Source: Mycobacterium lepromatosis
Lineage (GTDB): Bacteria > Actinomycetota > Actinomycetes > Mycobacteriales > Mycobacteriaceae
Reading direction: 5' to 3'
NCBI RefSeq assembly: GCF_000975265.2
Contig: NZ_CP083405.1
Span: forward strand, 2,356,001-2,420,000
Length of the DNA: 64,000 nt
Part shown: piece after piece, positions 52,589 to 64,000 of the stretch
Layout of the letters: the number at the start of each line of letters is the position of its first letter
How positions within the stretch are numbered: the first letter of the stretch is position 1
Made by a program: the position numbers and the translations under genes
Notes under the pieces: generated by a model
The model's database searches: none
What the model was told of the DNA's origin: nothing
Seen by the model: only the letters and a program-made list of their open reading frames with translations

Positions 52589-54688
52589 CAGCCAAGCATA
52601 TTGGAACGCGGTTTCCTGCCAAGCCTTGTAGCGTCCGCTGATGCCAGCATGGCCCGCAGCCATCTGGGTTTTCAATAACACTGGATTTCCGTCACTCTTT
52701 GTGTGTCGCAACGCTGCAATCCACTTCGCCGGCTCTACATAACGGACCCTGGTGTCATGCAGTGATGTGATAGCCAAGATGGCTGGATATTGTTTGGCGT
52801 CGACGTTCTCATAGGGCGAATAAGATTTCATATATGAGTAAACATCACTGTCAATCAACGGATTTCCCCATTCATCCCACTCCGTGACGGTCAGCGGCAA
52901 CGAGGGATCCAGAATGGTGGTCAGCGGATCGACAAACGGCACCTGCGCGAGAATTCCGGTGAATAGATCTGGTGCCATGTTAGCCACCACTCCCATCAAC
53001 AGACCGCCCGCGCTACCGCCAAATGCTGCTAATTCTTGCGGTCTGGTCTGCCCAGAATCCACCAGATGCTTTGCCACCGAAACGAAGTCGGTAAACGTGT
53101 TCTTCTTCTCCAAGAGCTTGCCATGCTCGTACCACAGCCGTCCCATTTCACCACCGCCCCGAACGTGAGCAATAGCAAACATCATTCCCCGGTCCAGCAA
53201 CGACAGCCGCGGTATGGAAAAACTTGGATCCACACAAATCTCGTATGCACCATAGCCGTAAAGCAGTGCCGGAGCTGGGAATCGGATAGAGGAGCGATGA
53301 ACGATCGACACCGGGATCCAGGTGCCGTCATCTGCCTGCGCCCACTCACGTCGCTCAACATAGTCCTCATGTCGGTAGCCGCCGAGAACGGGTTGCTCGC
53401 GTAGCAATGTCCGCTCACCGGTAGCCAAATCTATGTCATAGACGCGCACCGGAGTGACAAACGATCCTGCCCGGATCCGCAGTTTGGGCGAAAACCAGTT
53501 CGAATTGGCGTCCAAGCTGGCCCACATCAACTCGGAGTCGAACGAGATCTCGTCCGGCTCTCCGTAGCTCCCGTCGGGGTCGATAGGCCACAACTGAACT
53601 CGGGGCAACGCCTCACGCCGGTAGCTGACCACCAGATAGCCAGCGAAAGCATCAACACCGTCAAGCCGAATGTCGTCGCGATGTGGAATCAGGGTGCGCT
53701 GCTGTTCTGGATCGCTAACCGGTGACTCCATCAGCGTAAAGTTGACCGCACCGTCATTGTGCAAAATCAAGAACCGGTCTTGTCCCCCAAATAGGCCACC
53801 GGGGACATGTTCTATCGAGTACTCGATGCCGTCACGCCTTGGTAGCACAACAGTGAACTGCGCGTGCGAGTTAGTCGAGTCCGCGTAGCGCCACTCGGAG
53901 GTGACGGCCGACCCGGAGACTATAAATATGTAAGCTTCACTTCGGCTAAGGCCGACCGCGAGCCAGAACCTCTCATCAGCTTCATGATAAACCTGCTCCG
54001 ACGGCTCACCAGAGCCGAGCTGACACCGCCACACTGTATCCGGACGCTGGGACTCATCCAAAGTCAGGTAGTACACGGTGCGGTTGTCGGCAGCCCAAGT
54101 CGCTCCGGCACCGATACCCACGATCTCTTCAGGGTATAGTTCTCCGGTACGTAAGTCCTTGAAACGCAGCGTATACCGCTCGTCACCGACTAAATCCACC
54201 GAATACGCCAGCAGATTGGAATCCAGGCTGACCATGAAGGTACCCAGCGTAAAAAAGTCATGGCCCTCCGCCTCAACATTCGAATCGAGCAAAACTTGCT
54301 CGCCGGGTATTTCGATGTTCTCGTCTAGGGCCGGCGGAGTCCAGTCATCGGGACCTATTACCGGACAGCGACACTGGACGCGATATTGCTTACCCTCGAA
54401 GGTACGAGCGTAGTACCACCAGTTGGCTTGGCGAGTCGGCACCGACAGGTCGGTTTCCTTAGTGCGCGTCTTAATCTCATTGAAGATCTTCTGCTGCAAC
54501 GACTCAAGATGGGCAGTCATCTGGTCGACATAGTCGTTTTCAGCATCGAGATAAGCAACAACTTCGGGATTGTTATTGTCGCGCAACCATTCGTACGGGT
54601 CCCAGAAGACGTCTCCGTGGTGCTCTCGGCGAGTCTTCACGCGCTTGGCGATCGGTGGTACAGGTGTACCTCTGAAAGTCTTTGTCAT
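52514..54688 (-). CDS. ptrB: Oligopeptidase B (prolyl-oligopeptidase family)
   Basis: A serine peptidase of family S9A that cuts short peptides after basic residues, 724 residues in one uninterrupted frame. The N-terminal beta-propeller begins [20 protein letters not shown] and [13 protein letters not shown]. The catalytic domain has [16 protein letters not shown] (nucleophile Ser), the Asp region [16 protein letters not shown] and the His region [20 protein letters not shown] at 54688 overlaps the purC stop as atga, so it is translationally coupled to purC; a TTG six codons upstream is also in frame but less likely. In M. tuberculosis H37Rv the gene is, as I recall, split into ptrBa and ptrBb; here it is whole. 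Confidence 0.93.
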   Translation of the reverse strand: MTKTFRGTPVPPIAKRVKTRREHHGDVFWDPYEWLRDNNNPEVVAYLDAENDYVDQMTAHLESLQQKIFNEIKTRTKETDLSVPTRQANWWYYARTFEGKQYRVQCRCPVIGPDDWTPPALDENIEIPGEQVLLDSNVEAEGHDFFTLGTFMVSLDSNLLAYSVDLVGDERYTLRFKDLRTGELYPEEIVGIGAGATWAADNRTVYYLTLDESQRPDTVWRCQLGSGEPSEQVYHEADERFWLAVGLSRSEAYIFIVSGSAVTSEWRYADSTNSHAQFTVVLPRRDGIEYSIEHVPGGLFGGQDRFLILHNDGAVNFTLMESPVSDPEQQRTLIPHRDDIRLDGVDAFAGYLVVSYRREALPRVQLWPIDPDGSYGEPDEISFDSELMWASLDANSNWFSPKLRIRAGSFVTPVRVYDIDLATGERTLLREQPVLGGYRHEDYVERREWAQADDGTWIPVSIVHRSSIRFPAPALLYGYGAYEICVDPSFSIPRLSLLDRGMMFAIAHVRGGGEMGRLWYEHGKLLEKKNTFTDFVSVAKHLVDSGQTRPQELAAFGGSAGGLLMGVVANMAPDLFTGILAQVPFVDPLTTILDPSLPLTVTEWDEWGNPLIDSDVYSYMKSYSPYENVDAKQYPAILAITSLHDTRVRYVEPAKWIAALRHTKSDGNPVLLKTQMAAGHAGISGRYKAWQETAFQYAWLLAAVDIDQYGTATEVDDLGGGAQE

Positions 54689-55578
54689 GCTCCTGGACCG
54701 ATCCAAGTGTCGAAGCTCATACCGGAAATCCTTTCATAGGCTTCGATATAACGTAGACGGGTGGCCTCGATAATGTCATCTGGTAGCGACGGCGGAGACA
54801 AGGTTCCAACTCGGACCCAACCCGACTCGGGACTGACGAGCCAGTTGCGGACGAACTGCTTGTCGAAGCTGTTCTGAACCATACCGACCCGATAGTCGTC
54901 AACCGGCCAGTACCGTGAGGAGTCCGGTGTGAAGATCTCATCGGCTAGAATCAGATTGCCGTCACGGTCTATACCAAATTCAAACTTGGTGTCAGCTATG
55001 ATCATTCCGGTCTTCAATGCGTGATCAGCGGCCTGAAGGTAAATCTGCAACGTTCCGTCGCGCAGCTGGTTGGCGCGCACCACACCCACCATCTCAATCA
55101 TCCTGGAAAACGAAATGTTCTCATCATGTTCTCCCAAAGCAGCTTTCGTCGCCGGAGTGAAAAGCGGAACGGCGAATCTGCTGGCTTCGACCAGGCCCGG
55201 CGGCAACGGGATGCCGCAGACCTTCCCAGTCGCCTGATAATCCAATAGTCCTGAACCGGTCAGGTAACCGCGAGCTACACACTCCATCGGCAGCATATCG
55301 AGCTGCCGAACCACCAGCGCGCGGCCAAGCACCTCGTCGGGAATACGTGGGTCGTCGGGCGGCCCGGCCAGGTGGTTGGGGGCGTCGACGAAGCCGAAGA
55401 AAAACACGCTCATCGCGGTCAGGATCCGGCCTTTGTCCGGAATCGTGCTGTCCAGGACGTAGTCGAACGCCGATATCCGATCCGACGCAACCATTAAGAG
55501 GTGCTCGTCGTCAATGCGGTATACCTCGCGGACCTTGCCGCTGGCTAGATGCCGATAGTCGGACAATGCGGGGCGCAT
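54685..55578 (-). CDS. purC: Phosphoribosylaminoimidazole-succinocarboxamide synthase (SAICAR synthetase)
   Basis: Joins CAIR with aspartate, step eight of IMP synthesis. It is 297 residues from the ATG at 55578. Family features are the N-terminal [20 protein letters not shown] (GKVR ATP-loop), [60 protein letters not shown] and [17 protein letters not shown] longer frame to 55662 is open but the extension overlaps the divergent Rv0779c-like promoter and lacks family support. It is coupled to ptrB by a 4-bp overlap. Confidence 0.96.
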   Translation of the reverse strand: MRPALSDYRHLASGKVREVYRIDDEHLLMVASDRISAFDYVLDSTIPDKGRILTAMSVFFFGFVDAPNHLAGPPDDPRIPDEVLGRALVVRQLDMLPMECVARGYLTGSGLLDYQATGKVCGIPLPPGLVEASRFAVPLFTPATKAALGEHDENISFSRMIEMVGVVRANQLRDGTLQIYLQAADHALKTGMIIADTKFEFGIDRDGNLILADEIFTPDSSRYWPVDDYRVGMVQNSFDKQFVRNWLVSPESGWVRVGTLSPPSLPDDIIEATRLRYIEAYERISGMSFDTWIGPGA

Positions 55579-55643
55579 AAAGCTTAGCCTATCTGGCACC
55601 CCCAAACACGCTTTCAAACCGGCTCTGTGCTGGTATCGGAGCC

Positions 55644-56273
55644 ATGACCTCGCAGACCGCACGGTTTTTGCCCTACGCTACTAGCCCTGGCCGACTGGCG
55701 GTCCAGCTGCTCAGCGACGTCGCCGTCGTCGTGTGGACAGCGGGCTGGGCGCTAGTTGGCGTAGCCGTGCATGATGCCATCTCGGTAATCGCCGACACCG
55801 GCGCGCAAGTCGAGAGTGGCGCGCATGGGCTTGCCGACAACCTGGCGTCAGCAAGTTATGGCATGCAACTTATCCCGGTGCTGGGTAATGCGGTGAGCAA
55901 GCCCTTGAAGTTGACCAGCGCAGCCGCGCTCGATATCGCAGAAGCTGGACATAGCTTGGACACCACAGCGAGCTGGTTAGCGATACTGCTCGCGCTAGCG
56001 GTCATCGCGTTGCCGATCTTGGTAGCGGTGGTGCCGTGGCTGTTCCTGCGGCTCCGATTTTTCCAGCACAAATGGACGGTGACCACCCTGGCCGCGACCC
56101 CGGCCGGCAAACAACTCCTGGCGCTGCGCGCATTGACCCTCCGGTCGCCGAGCAAGCTAGCCGCCGTGAGCGCAGATCCAGTCGGCGGGTGGCGCCGTGA
56201 GGACCCCGACACCATCCGCGATCTTGCCGCGCTCGAACTGCGATCGTGTGGGATCGCGCTTCGCGGGCACTAG
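55644..56273 (+). CDS. Conserved membrane protein, Rv0779c-like
   Basis: An intact 209-residue protein with three hydrophobic segments: [20 protein letters not shown] (residues 22-41), an amphipathic segment [15 protein letters not shown], and [20 protein letters not shown] (about 110-129) followed by [10 protein letters not shown]. The C-terminal 60 residues are soluble ([20 protein letters not shown]). It is divergent from purC with a 65-bp spacer, as Rv0779c is in M. tuberculosis. No function is known; conservation through genome decay suggests that it is needed in the envelope. Confidence 0.85.
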   Translation: MTSQTARFLPYATSPGRLAVQLLSDVAVVVWTAGWALVGVAVHDAISVIADTGAQVESGAHGLADNLASASYGMQLIPVLGNAVSKPLKLTSAAALDIAEAGHSLDTTASWLAILLALAVIALPILVAVVPWLFLRLRFFQHKWTVTTLAATPAGKQLLALRALTLRSPSKLAAVSADPVGGWRREDPDTIRDLAALELRSCGIALRGH

Positions 56274-56329
56274 CCCAATAGCCCAAGCGTGACATCACGT
56301 GTTGCGATGCGCCGCTTAGACGGCGACGT

Positions 56330-57172
56330 CCACCGCACTATACTCCTCGATCGCCGCTGACAACATGTCGAGCTTCTTTCACAACGTGTAGCAACTGCTC
56401 GGAATGATCAGCCAGGGCTAGCAGCCCGCCCACAACCGCATTGCGCGTTGTTTCCACATCGACGCTAAACAGCAGACTAAAGAATCAAGTACAACTCGAG
56501 ATCCGACAAGGCTGACGCAGCTGGATCGTACATCGTCGCGGTTCACAACTACCGATCAATATGTCGTCGGCCAGTTCGGCACACTTCGAAGCGATCAACT
56601 GCTGGCCGTAGATATACATCAACGAACCGGCCTCCGCACTACTTTCCGAAACGAACATCTGCAACAGAGGTACTCTGCACGAGCCGCCACAGTCGAACCT
56701 GGGGCTCGATCGCCCAGAATATACCCGTGTCGTTCGGAATCCGGCACTCCCAGCAGAATGCAGATCATCTGCATTGGCAGTTCGGTGACAATGTCAACCA
56801 GAAAGTCGACGATTCACCGGGACACCACCCGCGTCCAGTAGCCGGCGCGCACAGGCCGCAGATCATCCTCAACACGACAGATCACCCGTGGTGTCAGCCT
56901 GAAGCGCACGAGTCGCCGAATTTGCGAATGCCGCGGGTCGTCCATCATGTTGAGCATCTAGCCCGCGATCGCCAAGTCCTGTAACAACACCACAAGCGTT
57001 TCCGCTTACGCAGCGGCGGACTAGAAGATCTCCGCGTCAAGAGTGTCGTCGGTCGGCTCATGCCAGTAAACTGACGCTTCCCGCCGACGGACAGCAAACA
57101 ACTCACGCGAGAAACCGTTAGCAAAGTTATCCAGATCGGTGAAGTCGATCTCCGAAAGCGCGCCAACCAGCG
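56330..57172 (-). pseudogene. cyp126: Cytochrome P450 (Cyp126-like) pseudogene
   Basis: The minus strand reads [20 protein letters not shown] and [17 protein letters not shown] near 57150-57050, then [29 protein letters not shown] and [20 protein letters not shown] near 56980-56840. Helix-I-region remnants near 56470-56340 correspond to GGLLALAENPDQLQTL...AIEEIVRW. The C-terminal third with the haem-binding Cys loop is absent. Position just downstream of purB equals Rv0778. Confidence 0.8.
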
Positions 57173-58591
57173 TCAGAGGATCACACCTGGCATGTACTTG
57201 ACAGCCTCTGGGTAGCGGCTCACTAGCTTGTCGACCATCGCAACCACTTCGTCTACTTGATCTGCCGCAGCTCCAGTGAACGCCTTCTTGTCGGCCAGCG
57301 CGGCTTCTAGCGCCACTCGGTCCAGCGGCAACCGCACATCGGCAGCCAACCGGTCCAGCAGGTCAGACTCAGCACCGCACTCCCGCATGGCCAATGCCGT
57401 CGCCACCGCGTGTTCGCGGATCACGTGGTGAGCGGCCTCGCGACCCATACCAGCGCGCACAGCCGCGATCAGCACCTTGGTGGTGGCCAGGAATGGCAAA
57501 TAGCGGTCCAGCTCGCGGCGGATCACCGCCGGGTAAGCGCCAAACTCGTCGAGCACCGTCAAAAACGTCTCGATCTGCCCGTCGATAGCAAAGAAGCTGT
57601 CTGGCAACGCAACTCGACGTATTACTGAGCAGAAAACGTCGCCCTCGTTCCACTGCGCGCCAGCCAGTTCAGCTGCCATTGCGGCGTAGCCGCGCAACAC
57701 CACCTGCAGCCCGTTGACCCGTTCACAGTTGCGGCTGTTCATCTTGTGCGGCATCGCCGACGAGCCAACCTGTCCCGGTGCAAAACCCTCGGTAACGAGT
57801 TCGTGACCTGCCATCAATCGTATGGTGTGCGCTAACGAGGAAAAGCCGGCCCCGAGCTGCACCAACGATGAGATCACCTCGTAGTCTAGTGAACGCGGAT
57901 AGACCTGCCCAACACTGGCTAAAACTGTTGTGAATCCTAGGAATGCAGCAATTCGTTGCTCGAGTTCTGCCAGTGCAGCGGCGTCACCGCCAAGCAGGTC
58001 GAGCATGTCCTGCCCGGTACCCATCGGGCCCTTGATCCCGCGCAGTGGGTAACGGTCGATCAACTCGCGCAGCCTGGTCAGCGCTATCAGCGTTTCCTGC
58101 GCCGCGGACGCGAAGCGCTTGCCCAATGTCGTGGCCTGTGCGGCGACGTTATGGCTGCGTCCGACCATCACCAGGTCGCGATAGGACACCGCGCATTCGG
58201 CCAGCCGTGCCACTACGGCCACACCATGGCAGAAGACCGATTCCAACGACCGCCGGATCTGCAGCTGCTCCACGTTCTCGGTCAAATCGCGGCTGGTCAT
58301 CCCCTTATGCACCTGCTCATGACCGGCCAGCACGTTGAATTCCTCAATGCGCGCCTTGACGTCGTGACGCAGCACGCGTTCGCGGGCGGCAATCGAAGCT
58401 AAATCTACCTCACCAAGCACCCGCTCGTAGTCGGCGATCGCTTTAGCAGGCATCGGAACATTCAGTTCCGCCTGTGCTCGTAACACGGCCAACCACAACT
58501 GCCGCTCCGCGATGACCTTGGCTTCCGGCGACCAGATCGCGACCAATTCAGCGCTGGCGTATCGGGCAGCCAGAACATTCGGAATGCTCAC
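57173..58591 (-). CDS. purB: Adenylosuccinate lyase
   Basis: Cleaves SAICAR to AICAR and adenylosuccinate to AMP, so it serves both IMP and AMP synthesis. It is 472 residues from the GTG at 58591 ([20 protein letters not shown]). Fumarase/ASL superfamily blocks are present: [20 protein letters not shown] (general-acid His region), [19 protein letters not shown], and the signature loop [20 protein letters not shown] with the catalytic Ser. [20 protein letters not shown] lies towards the C-terminus. An upstream in-frame extension to 58765 overlaps the Rv0776c remnant start and has no family support. Confidence 0.95.
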   Translation of the reverse strand: MSIPNVLAARYASAELVAIWSPEAKVIAERQLWLAVLRAQAELNVPMPAKAIADYERVLGEVDLASIAARERVLRHDVKARIEEFNVLAGHEQVHKGMTSRDLTENVEQLQIRRSLESVFCHGVAVVARLAECAVSYRDLVMVGRSHNVAAQATTLGKRFASAAQETLIALTRLRELIDRYPLRGIKGPMGTGQDMLDLLGGDAAALAELEQRIAAFLGFTTVLASVGQVYPRSLDYEVISSLVQLGAGFSSLAHTIRLMAGHELVTEGFAPGQVGSSAMPHKMNSRNCERVNGLQVVLRGYAAMAAELAGAQWNEGDVFCSVIRRVALPDSFFAIDGQIETFLTVLDEFGAYPAVIRRELDRYLPFLATTKVLIAAVRAGMGREAAHHVIREHAVATALAMRECGAESDLLDRLAADVRLPLDRVALEAALADKKAFTGAAADQVDEVVAMVDKLVSRYPEAVKYMPGVIL

Positions 58592-58672
58592 AAAAGCACA
58601 GCTTACGATCGGGTTCGCGCTGCAAAGCGGAAACATCCATGGAAGCTCGCCATACCCTATAGATAAACCGAT

Positions 58673-59451
58673 GTATTTTGCGAGTGTGTACCTCATCTGG
58701 GCGAGTCGCAACCCAACCGGTGTCGCGGTACTCGATCGCGACAGCTGTTTGGTGCATGTAGGCACAGTCCGTGACGACGCCGAGTGGCTAGCCGCCTTGC
58801 GGCCGCACGGGACCGGCGATTACCTGGGCGCCTTGGACGCGCCACTGACGGTGGCCAACCGCACCGCCAACAAACAGTCGAAACCGCACTCAATAGTGAC
58901 TTCCGCCGGTTCGGCGCCTACGCGCACCCTACCAACACCAGCAAACCCGAATTCGCCGACATCCAGAGCGGAGCGCGGTTGACGCAAACACCTGGACCTA
59001 AACATGGATCCCCGGTCATATGCTGCGCTGCACGCTACCGCGGTCTATCCTCATCCGGGGATCGTGGCATTGTTCCAACTGCCGCGCAAGCACATTCAAG
59101 CACAAGGCCCAACCCAGCTACAGCCTTGACCAGCTCGAGTCGGGACTGTTGTTGATGGACGGCGTCGAGGGTCTTGGCCACAAGTTTGTAGTGCCGTTGC
59201 GCATTACCGGTCATCGGTCCAGTTACGGCTCATGGGCCAAGCTGCGCCAGCAAATGGTCGAGAGCGCAGTGCAAGAGCGAGCTGGGCAACGGAGGATACG
59301 GGCGACTCTAGTCCTTCGCACTCACGTGGCGCTGCACGCCCAGCACTGCCCGGCCGCCGTGATGATCTACGGAGACTGCGCTACCAGCTACATCATGACA
59401 CCTTCGCTACCCACGGATTTACTCCGGTCGCTCAATCCCAGCAGGAAGTAA
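58673..59451 (+). pseudogene. DUF429-type protein (Rv0776c-like) pseudogene
   Basis: Starts MYFASVYLIWASRNPTGVAV and continues VGTVRDDAEWLAALRPHGTG and DYLGALDAPLTVANRT, then shifts frame to TALNSDFRRFGAYAHPTNTS and KPEFADIQSGARLT. It shifts again: AQPSYSLDQLESGLLLMDGV, EGLGHKFVVPLRITG, VALHAQHCPAAVMIYGDCAT, and ends TPSLPTDLLRSLNPSRK at 59451. These are the RNase-H-like DUF429 protein features of Rv0776c. At least three frameshifts are present. It is divergent from purB. Confidence 0.8.
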
Positions 59452-60289
59452 ATCTTCCGGTAGATCTCGCAGATCAACCCCGATTTCTGCATGTCCCGCA
59501 ATTGTTTTTGCTGTCGCTACAACACGCTCTGGCAATAAATGCCTACGTTCTAAACACAATTCAGTATACTCGCCGGATCAGATGCTCACCCGTCGCTGGT
59601 CGACGGGTGCAAGCACGTCGATAAAGTCGACCACAGCACTCAACGCAGCAGCACGTGGATACCGTCCCTACACCAGCACCAAGACCACAGCACCAACGCC
59701 CGCGGCAGATCAGCGTGCACGCCAGCTCCGCCTATGCCCGGAACGGACCGATCGCTCGATGGCCTCAACCACAGCTTCAACGCGCTACCGCAGGCTGCGA
59801 CGCATGGTTTAACGCAACGTGGGTAAGCTGTTTCCAGGCAATATGGCACTCAATATCGCGAGATCAACTGCTCGGCAAGTCCCGAACCCGACACGCCCCA
59901 GCAGGTCAAGCCATGCCATACTCCAGCGGTGGTCTCGGGCCCCGACACCGCCGCAACAAAGCACTAGCCCGGGCCCGCAGCTAGTCAATCTCGATCATCG
60001 AAATATATTCCAACTGCTCACGCAATCAAATCGTCGGGAGACGAGCAATAGTTTCTCAGTCGTAGACACCAAGGACAGCCCGCACCACCACGCGGCCGAC
60101 CGATGTCACACTGCTTCGAACCCACCCTCGCCGAGTAGCTCGGCGGCGGAGTTAACCAAAGCATATTGTCGCCGTTCTCCTTTTCAGAGTGACTCTTTTC
60201 GAAGTGACTGATCCCGTCGTGACCACCCCCGCTACCAGTCAGCACCATACTGCATTAATTGCATTACCGTTCCGACCAAAAACCCATAG
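59452..60289. other. Unassigned decayed stretch (Rv0775 position)
   Basis: M. tuberculosis carries a probable TetR-like gene here on the opposite strand. I could not read a consistent remnant on either strand, only frames of up to 130 codons with biased but featureless composition. No RNA gene or repeat was noted. Confidence 0.45.
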
Positions 60290-61195
60290 CATGATGGCCC
60301 GCACGCCCATTTTAAGCCGCCGCGCTATGCTCGGTCTGGGCGCCAACGCGGCCGTCGAGGCGATCGGCACATACTTGCTTGACATAATTGTTTTGTTCCA
60401 GCTCCGAATATCACAAGCAATGCCGATCAATATAGGCGACGGACCCTAAGTTCCACTGGCGCCGACCGCACCAGCTCAGACAACACCCAACATGGTGACC
60501 AGCTCGTTCGCGCCGGCAGCACATATCGGTGCTAACGACCGACTGGGGGATCGCCCGCGCACCGGGCCAGATCACAGCTTTGCGGCCTATGATAGCGCTG
60601 CACCGCTTGGGCGGCAACGCATCCAGGGTGATGGCCGGCGGCGTAGAGCAAGGCCTGGCGCACACCGTCAACGCGGAATTAACGCCGTTTGCGGTGGTCT
60701 CCGCCGACGGAGGCGGCAGCTACTAAAACAAAAAGCTTCCGGCGAGGATGCCTGCTATGGTGTTGAACGGACTCATCCCACAGCGGGAAACGCGGCATAT
60801 CAACACCTTACGGGTGGCGTCTTGGGCTGGTCTATGGCGGCTACGGGGCACTTCTGCTCAGTGGCTGGCTGGAAACCAGCACGTACCGCAGCGATCTGCG
60901 CGGTAAACCCAGCACTGTGGCTGTTCTTCAGAGCAGCCACAGTGCTGGCGCATTCGACGACCCCGACGACTGGTCGGCGAACTCGGTGTTCAGACTGCTC
61001 ACGCTGACGTCCATCCCGATCCAAGTCGATTGCGACAATCGTAATCAATTCTACCAGGCAACCAAACACTTTATAGCTCAACTGCCGCACCCACCTACCG
61101 ACAGTTTTCTGCGCATGGCAGGCACAACGGGGGTTTCTAGAGCTCGCAGCTACCGACAGAAACAGACCTGGACGTCACCGCTACTGATTGCCTAA
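60290..61195 (+). pseudogene. Exported esterase/lipase (Rv0774c-like) pseudogene
   Basis: A decayed alpha/beta-hydrolase of the esterase D / antigen-85-like kind. A twin-arginine-like signal (LSRRAMLGLGANAAVEAIGT) starts near 60320. Then come TTDWGIARAPGQITALRPMI, ALHRLGGNASRVMAGGVEQG and LAHTVNAELTPFAVVSADGG near 60530-60720, and in a later frame the nucleophile elbow VLGWSMAATGHF (GWSMG with Gly lost). PARTAAICAVNPALWLFF, FDDPDDWSANSVF, TKHFIAQLPHPP and a terminal WTSPLLIA at 61195 follow. A perfect 15-bp hairpin at 60909-60948 has overwritten part of the coding sequence. Confidence 0.78.
60909..60948. repeat. 15-bp perfect hairpin inside the esterase pseudogene
   Basis: Arms ccagcactgtggctg (60909-60923) and cagccacagtgctgg (60934-60948) with a 10-nt loop. 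The left arm is genuine coding text (NPALW); the right arm replaces the expected downstream codons before FDDPDDWSANS. Confidence 0.88.
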
Positions 61196-61264
61196 GACGC
61201 TGTCACATTTGTCACTTCAGCACTGTGTAGGATTTAGGTGCGCCATTCGGGAAATTGATAGCAC

Positions 61265-62880
61265 ATGCTATATCAACCTCCCGGCCAGACGATGCTACTT
61301 TTGCATGATATCCGACGTTTGGGCTCCGGGGCCAGAGTGTGCGACGATCTGACGGTGAGCGTGCCCTTAGGACTCGCCCCTTCTTTACACCTAGCCACGC
61401 AAACTTGTCCTAGCGGCAAACGTTGTGTGCACGTCACAACCGCTGGCCTCCCAAGCAGGTCTTCGGATGCTCGCCGAAAGCGGCAACGCCGTTGATGCGG
61501 CCGTCGCCACTGTCATCACGCTCACCACGGTGGAACCGGTGTCTAAATCACACCAATTCGGACACCTTCACCATCCTCTGGGAGGGCCAGCAATTGCACG
61601 GACTCAACGCTTCGGGTCGCTCTCGTGCTGCATGAACGCCAAAGTATTTCTTCAACAAAATTTTCTCGATCTCAATGGAATTCGGTGACCGAACCTGGAG
61701 TAGTGTCGGATAGGTTGAATTTGCATACCAAATTCTAGGAAACCACCTCTCTAGAGGCTTTTCGAGCTTAAGATATCCTACGGCCACAATGCATTTATGG
61801 CCTCACCAATGATCACGGAGCAATAGGAGGAACAGGTACAGCTTTTAATAGCCCAGCCGGGATTCGCCGAGGCGTTCCTGCCGTCCAGGCGGGCGCCGAA
61901 ACCCGGCGAGCTGTTCACTTTCCCCGATCAAGCAGCCACCTCGAGCTGATCGACTCAACTAACGGTGACGTGTTCTATCGTGAAGAATTGACTTACCGAA
62001 TCTAGGTACATGCTACGGCCAATGGCAGCATCTTGCCTTCCAGTGACTTAACTGCTCATCGTGTCGTGCCGACTGGGATGGCACAATCAACGGAACCGAC
62101 CGCGGATACGGCATCCACGAAATACCATCAAAAGGCCGGAAGACAGTAGCATTGATCGCGCTGCAAATCCTGTAAAAGTTCGATATGTCTTCGTTGCCAA
62201 AAGATTCCGCCGGCTGCGCGCATTTGCAGATCGAAGCAGTCAAGCTGGCTTGCACCGATACGCATGCCTATATAGCCGATATCGACCACGTTTCGCTGTG
62301 AACGAAAAGCCCTGTTGAACAATGACTATAATAATGATTATATGAAGCAACATGCGGCACTGATCGACCGCAAACAGGAGAAACCGACATCCGCCAGGAT
62401 CCCTAAATGGTGGTACCGTGTATCTATATAGCCGCCGACACCGCAAGAGCAATAGTTTCTATTGTCTATGTTACAGTCGAATCACATAAGCTTCTTCTCC
62501 GGTGTCGTGGTACGGGGAACCGAAATTGCGTTACAAAAACGTGACGCGAATTTCTTTGCTGATAAAGGAAATAGGAACATCGTTGGACATAGCAAGCCTC
62601 CCTACCACACAACCGTCTCGGGCTTTGTTAGCACAGACGACGCACCGGTTATGGGCAGCATGCCAGAATACAGGAACACGTGCAAGTTCTAGCGCTTATC
62701 GCCGACCACGGCCAAAATCAAGCAAACAACCTGCGAAGAAACGAGGTTCCCACTGGATGCATTGGTCTTCAGGTCAGTTGCGAACCAGATTTCTTGCATT
62801 CAACAGCTGGATGAGCTTATTTGGAGCGGACATAACCCGGTAACCGTGAACTACTATCTCCGAGTTAAGAGTTTACAAGA
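61265..62880 (+). pseudogene. ggtB: Gamma-glutamyltransferase pseudogene
   Basis: Plus-strand remnants of a GGT (Rv0773c-like), which hydrolyses glutathione-type gamma-glutamyl bonds. They include QPLASQAGLRMLAESGNAVD and AAVATVITLTTVEPVS near 61437-61540; FTILWEGQQLHGLNASGRS in the next frame; QPGFAEAFLPSRRAPKPGEL and FTFPDQAA near 61855-61930; VAKRFRRLRAFA and YIADIDHVSL near 62190-62300; KQHAALIDRKQE near 62345; SMLQSNHISFFSGVVVRGTE and IALQKRDANFFADKGN near 62462-62575; and LDALVFRSVANQISCIQQLDEL-type text near 62755-62815. The catalytic Thr processing site near the VYLY segment (62418) is degraded. Confidence 0.8.
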
Positions 62881-63023
62881 GATTGGCATCCCGAAGGGGA
62901 GGTATCTAGCAGACAGGGGCGCACACCGGTACGACTAAACTACAGCTTTCTAAAATTTACCCCTAATCTGCCACCGAACAACGCACAGTGCAGCATTTTT
63001 CGCTACTTTTCTTGACTTCGCTG

Positions 63024-64000
63024 CTAGATATGGATCCTGCCCTCTGCTGCTGAAAAGCCGATATCCTTACGAAAATGGCTGCCAAGCAATCGAATTGATC
63101 CGATGATGTTGTATGCATGGGATCGCGCCGCAGACAGGTCATCCCCAGTCGCCACCACCGATAGCACCCGACCACCTGACGAGACGATCACACCATCGTC
63201 GCGTCGAGTAGTTCCAGCGTGCAATACCCCATCGACTTCGGATCCGAAGACAATATCTCCGACTCGTGAGCGTCTGGGATAGTTTTCAGCCGCTAACACT
63301 ACAGCCACGGCAGCTCCTGAATGCCAATGCAATTCGCCGAATTCTGCCAGCTCACCAGTTCCTGCCGCGTAGAGGAGTTGCCCAAGCGGTGAATCCAGCA
63401 ATGCTAGAACAACTTGGGTTTCCGGATCGCCGAAGCGACAGTTGAATTCAACGACTGCTGGCCCGCTGGCAGTGATGGCAAGACCGACATACAGTAGTCC
63501 GCAAAACGGACTTCCACGCTGAACCAATTCAGTTGCAACGGGTTCGACGATGCTGGTGAGCGCCTGTTGATAAACCTCATCGGGAAGCCATGGCAACGGA
63601 GCATAGGCGCCCATACCGCCGGTGTTAGGTCCTGTGTCGCCTTCACCGACCCTCTTGAAGTCTTGAGCGGGCAACAGTGGCAACACAGTTCTACCGTCGA
63701 CGACGCAGAATAGCGACACCTCGGGGCCGTCAAGATAAGACTCCAGCAGTACCGGGTGTCCGGCTTCCAGTAATCCCGCAGCATGAGTGCGCGCGACATC
63801 GCGATCCTGTGTCACCACCACGCCCTTGCCAGCCGCTAGACGATCGTCTTTCACTACCCAGGACAGGTCACCAACGGCTGGTCCGAACCTGTCTAGGGCA
63901 GCATCCAAACGTGCTGGACTGTTGACGATTTCGCTTCGAGAAGTGCATACACCAGCCGCCGCCATGACTTCCTTGGCGAAAGCTTTTGAGCCTTCGATAC
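63024..64000 (-). CDS. purD: Phosphoribosylamine-glycine ligase (GAR synthetase), 5' end outside window
   Basis: An ATP-grasp ligase for step two of purine synthesis, joining phosphoribosylamine to glycine. The C-terminal 325 residues are present. The frame stays open past an internal Met at 63965 ([16 protein letters not shown]) to the window edge. Visible landmarks are [60 protein letters not shown] (NTGGMGA signature), [40 protein letters not shown] and the C-terminal [20 protein letters not shown]. No disruption is seen. It is separated from purB by four decayed genes. Confidence 0.95.
   Translation of the reverse strand, partial: IEGSKAFAKEVMAAAGVCTSRSEIVNSPARLDAALDRFGPAVGDLSWVVKDDRLAAGKGVVVTQDRDVARTHAAGLLEAGHPVLLESYLDGPEVSLFCVVDGRTVLPLLPAQDFKRVGEGDTGPNTGGMGAYAPLPWLPDEVYQQALTSIVEPVATELVQRGSPFCGLLYVGLAITASGPAVVEFNCRFGDPETQVVLALLDSPLGQLLYAAGTGELAEFGELHWHSGAAVAVVLAAENYPRRSRVGDIVFGSEVDGVLHAGTTRRDDGVIVSSGGRVLSVVATGDDLSAARSHAYNIIGSIRLLGSHFRKDIGFSAAEGRIHI

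Overview
The window looks like a chromosome segment from a leprosy bacillus (Mycobacterium leprae / M. lepromatosis lineage). About two dozen intact genes have close M. tuberculosis counterparts (locus numbers from memory). They sit among a larger amount of decayed mycobacterial coding sequence: ctpH, xthA, a PPE gene, an mceA gene, pepC, DyP, emrB, cyp126, ggtB and others, all full of stops and frameshifts. The frameshifted xthA, the mosaic gene order and a recently duplicated non-RLEP-like repeat make me favour M. lepromatosis over M. leprae, but this is inference and was not tested by alignment.

Layout. 1-5 kb: remnants of xthA and ctpH flank an intact Rv0426c-like gene. 5-8 kb: mostly unreadable sequence with a decayed PPE gene. 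8-15 kb: a fully preserved block of ychF, an Rv1111c-like membrane protein, ispH, an Rv1109c-like gene, xseA, xseB and a 3-beta-hydroxysteroid dehydrogenase/isomerase-like gene. 15-22.5 kb: a rearranged zone. It holds two direct copies of a 1332-bp repeat made of dead IS630- and IS1549/IS1634-type transposase fragments, and a 742-bp inverted duplication carrying the moeY 3' end and the GAF half of a diguanylate cyclase. The intact GAF-GGDEF-EAL gene lies beside them. 22.5-27 kb: more decay, including a TIR-transmembrane-PknH sensor-domain fossil and an Rv0812-type aminotransferase pseudogene.

27-64 kb: the purine cluster, inverted relative to M. tuberculosis Rv0772-Rv0811c. The genes purD (5' end outside the window), purB, purC, purS, purQ, purL, purF and purM are all intact on the minus strand. 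They are kept together with ptrB, an Rv0805-type phosphodiesterase, an Rv0807-type protein, the Stealth protein CpsY, an Rv0779c-type membrane protein, a YgfZ-like folate-binding protein and a DUF3073 protein. Almost everything between them has decayed.

Functionally the surviving genes serve de novo IMP/AMP synthesis, isoprenoid synthesis (IspH), exonuclease VII, sterol/redox metabolism, cyclic-nucleotide signalling and Fe-S/folate repair. No tRNA, rRNA or CRISPR array was seen. The most unusual signals are the inverted duplication with its chimeric GAF open frame, the amplified dead repeat, the TIR fossil, and several perfect hairpins inside pseudogenes that look like template-switch (quasi-palindrome correction) mutations.
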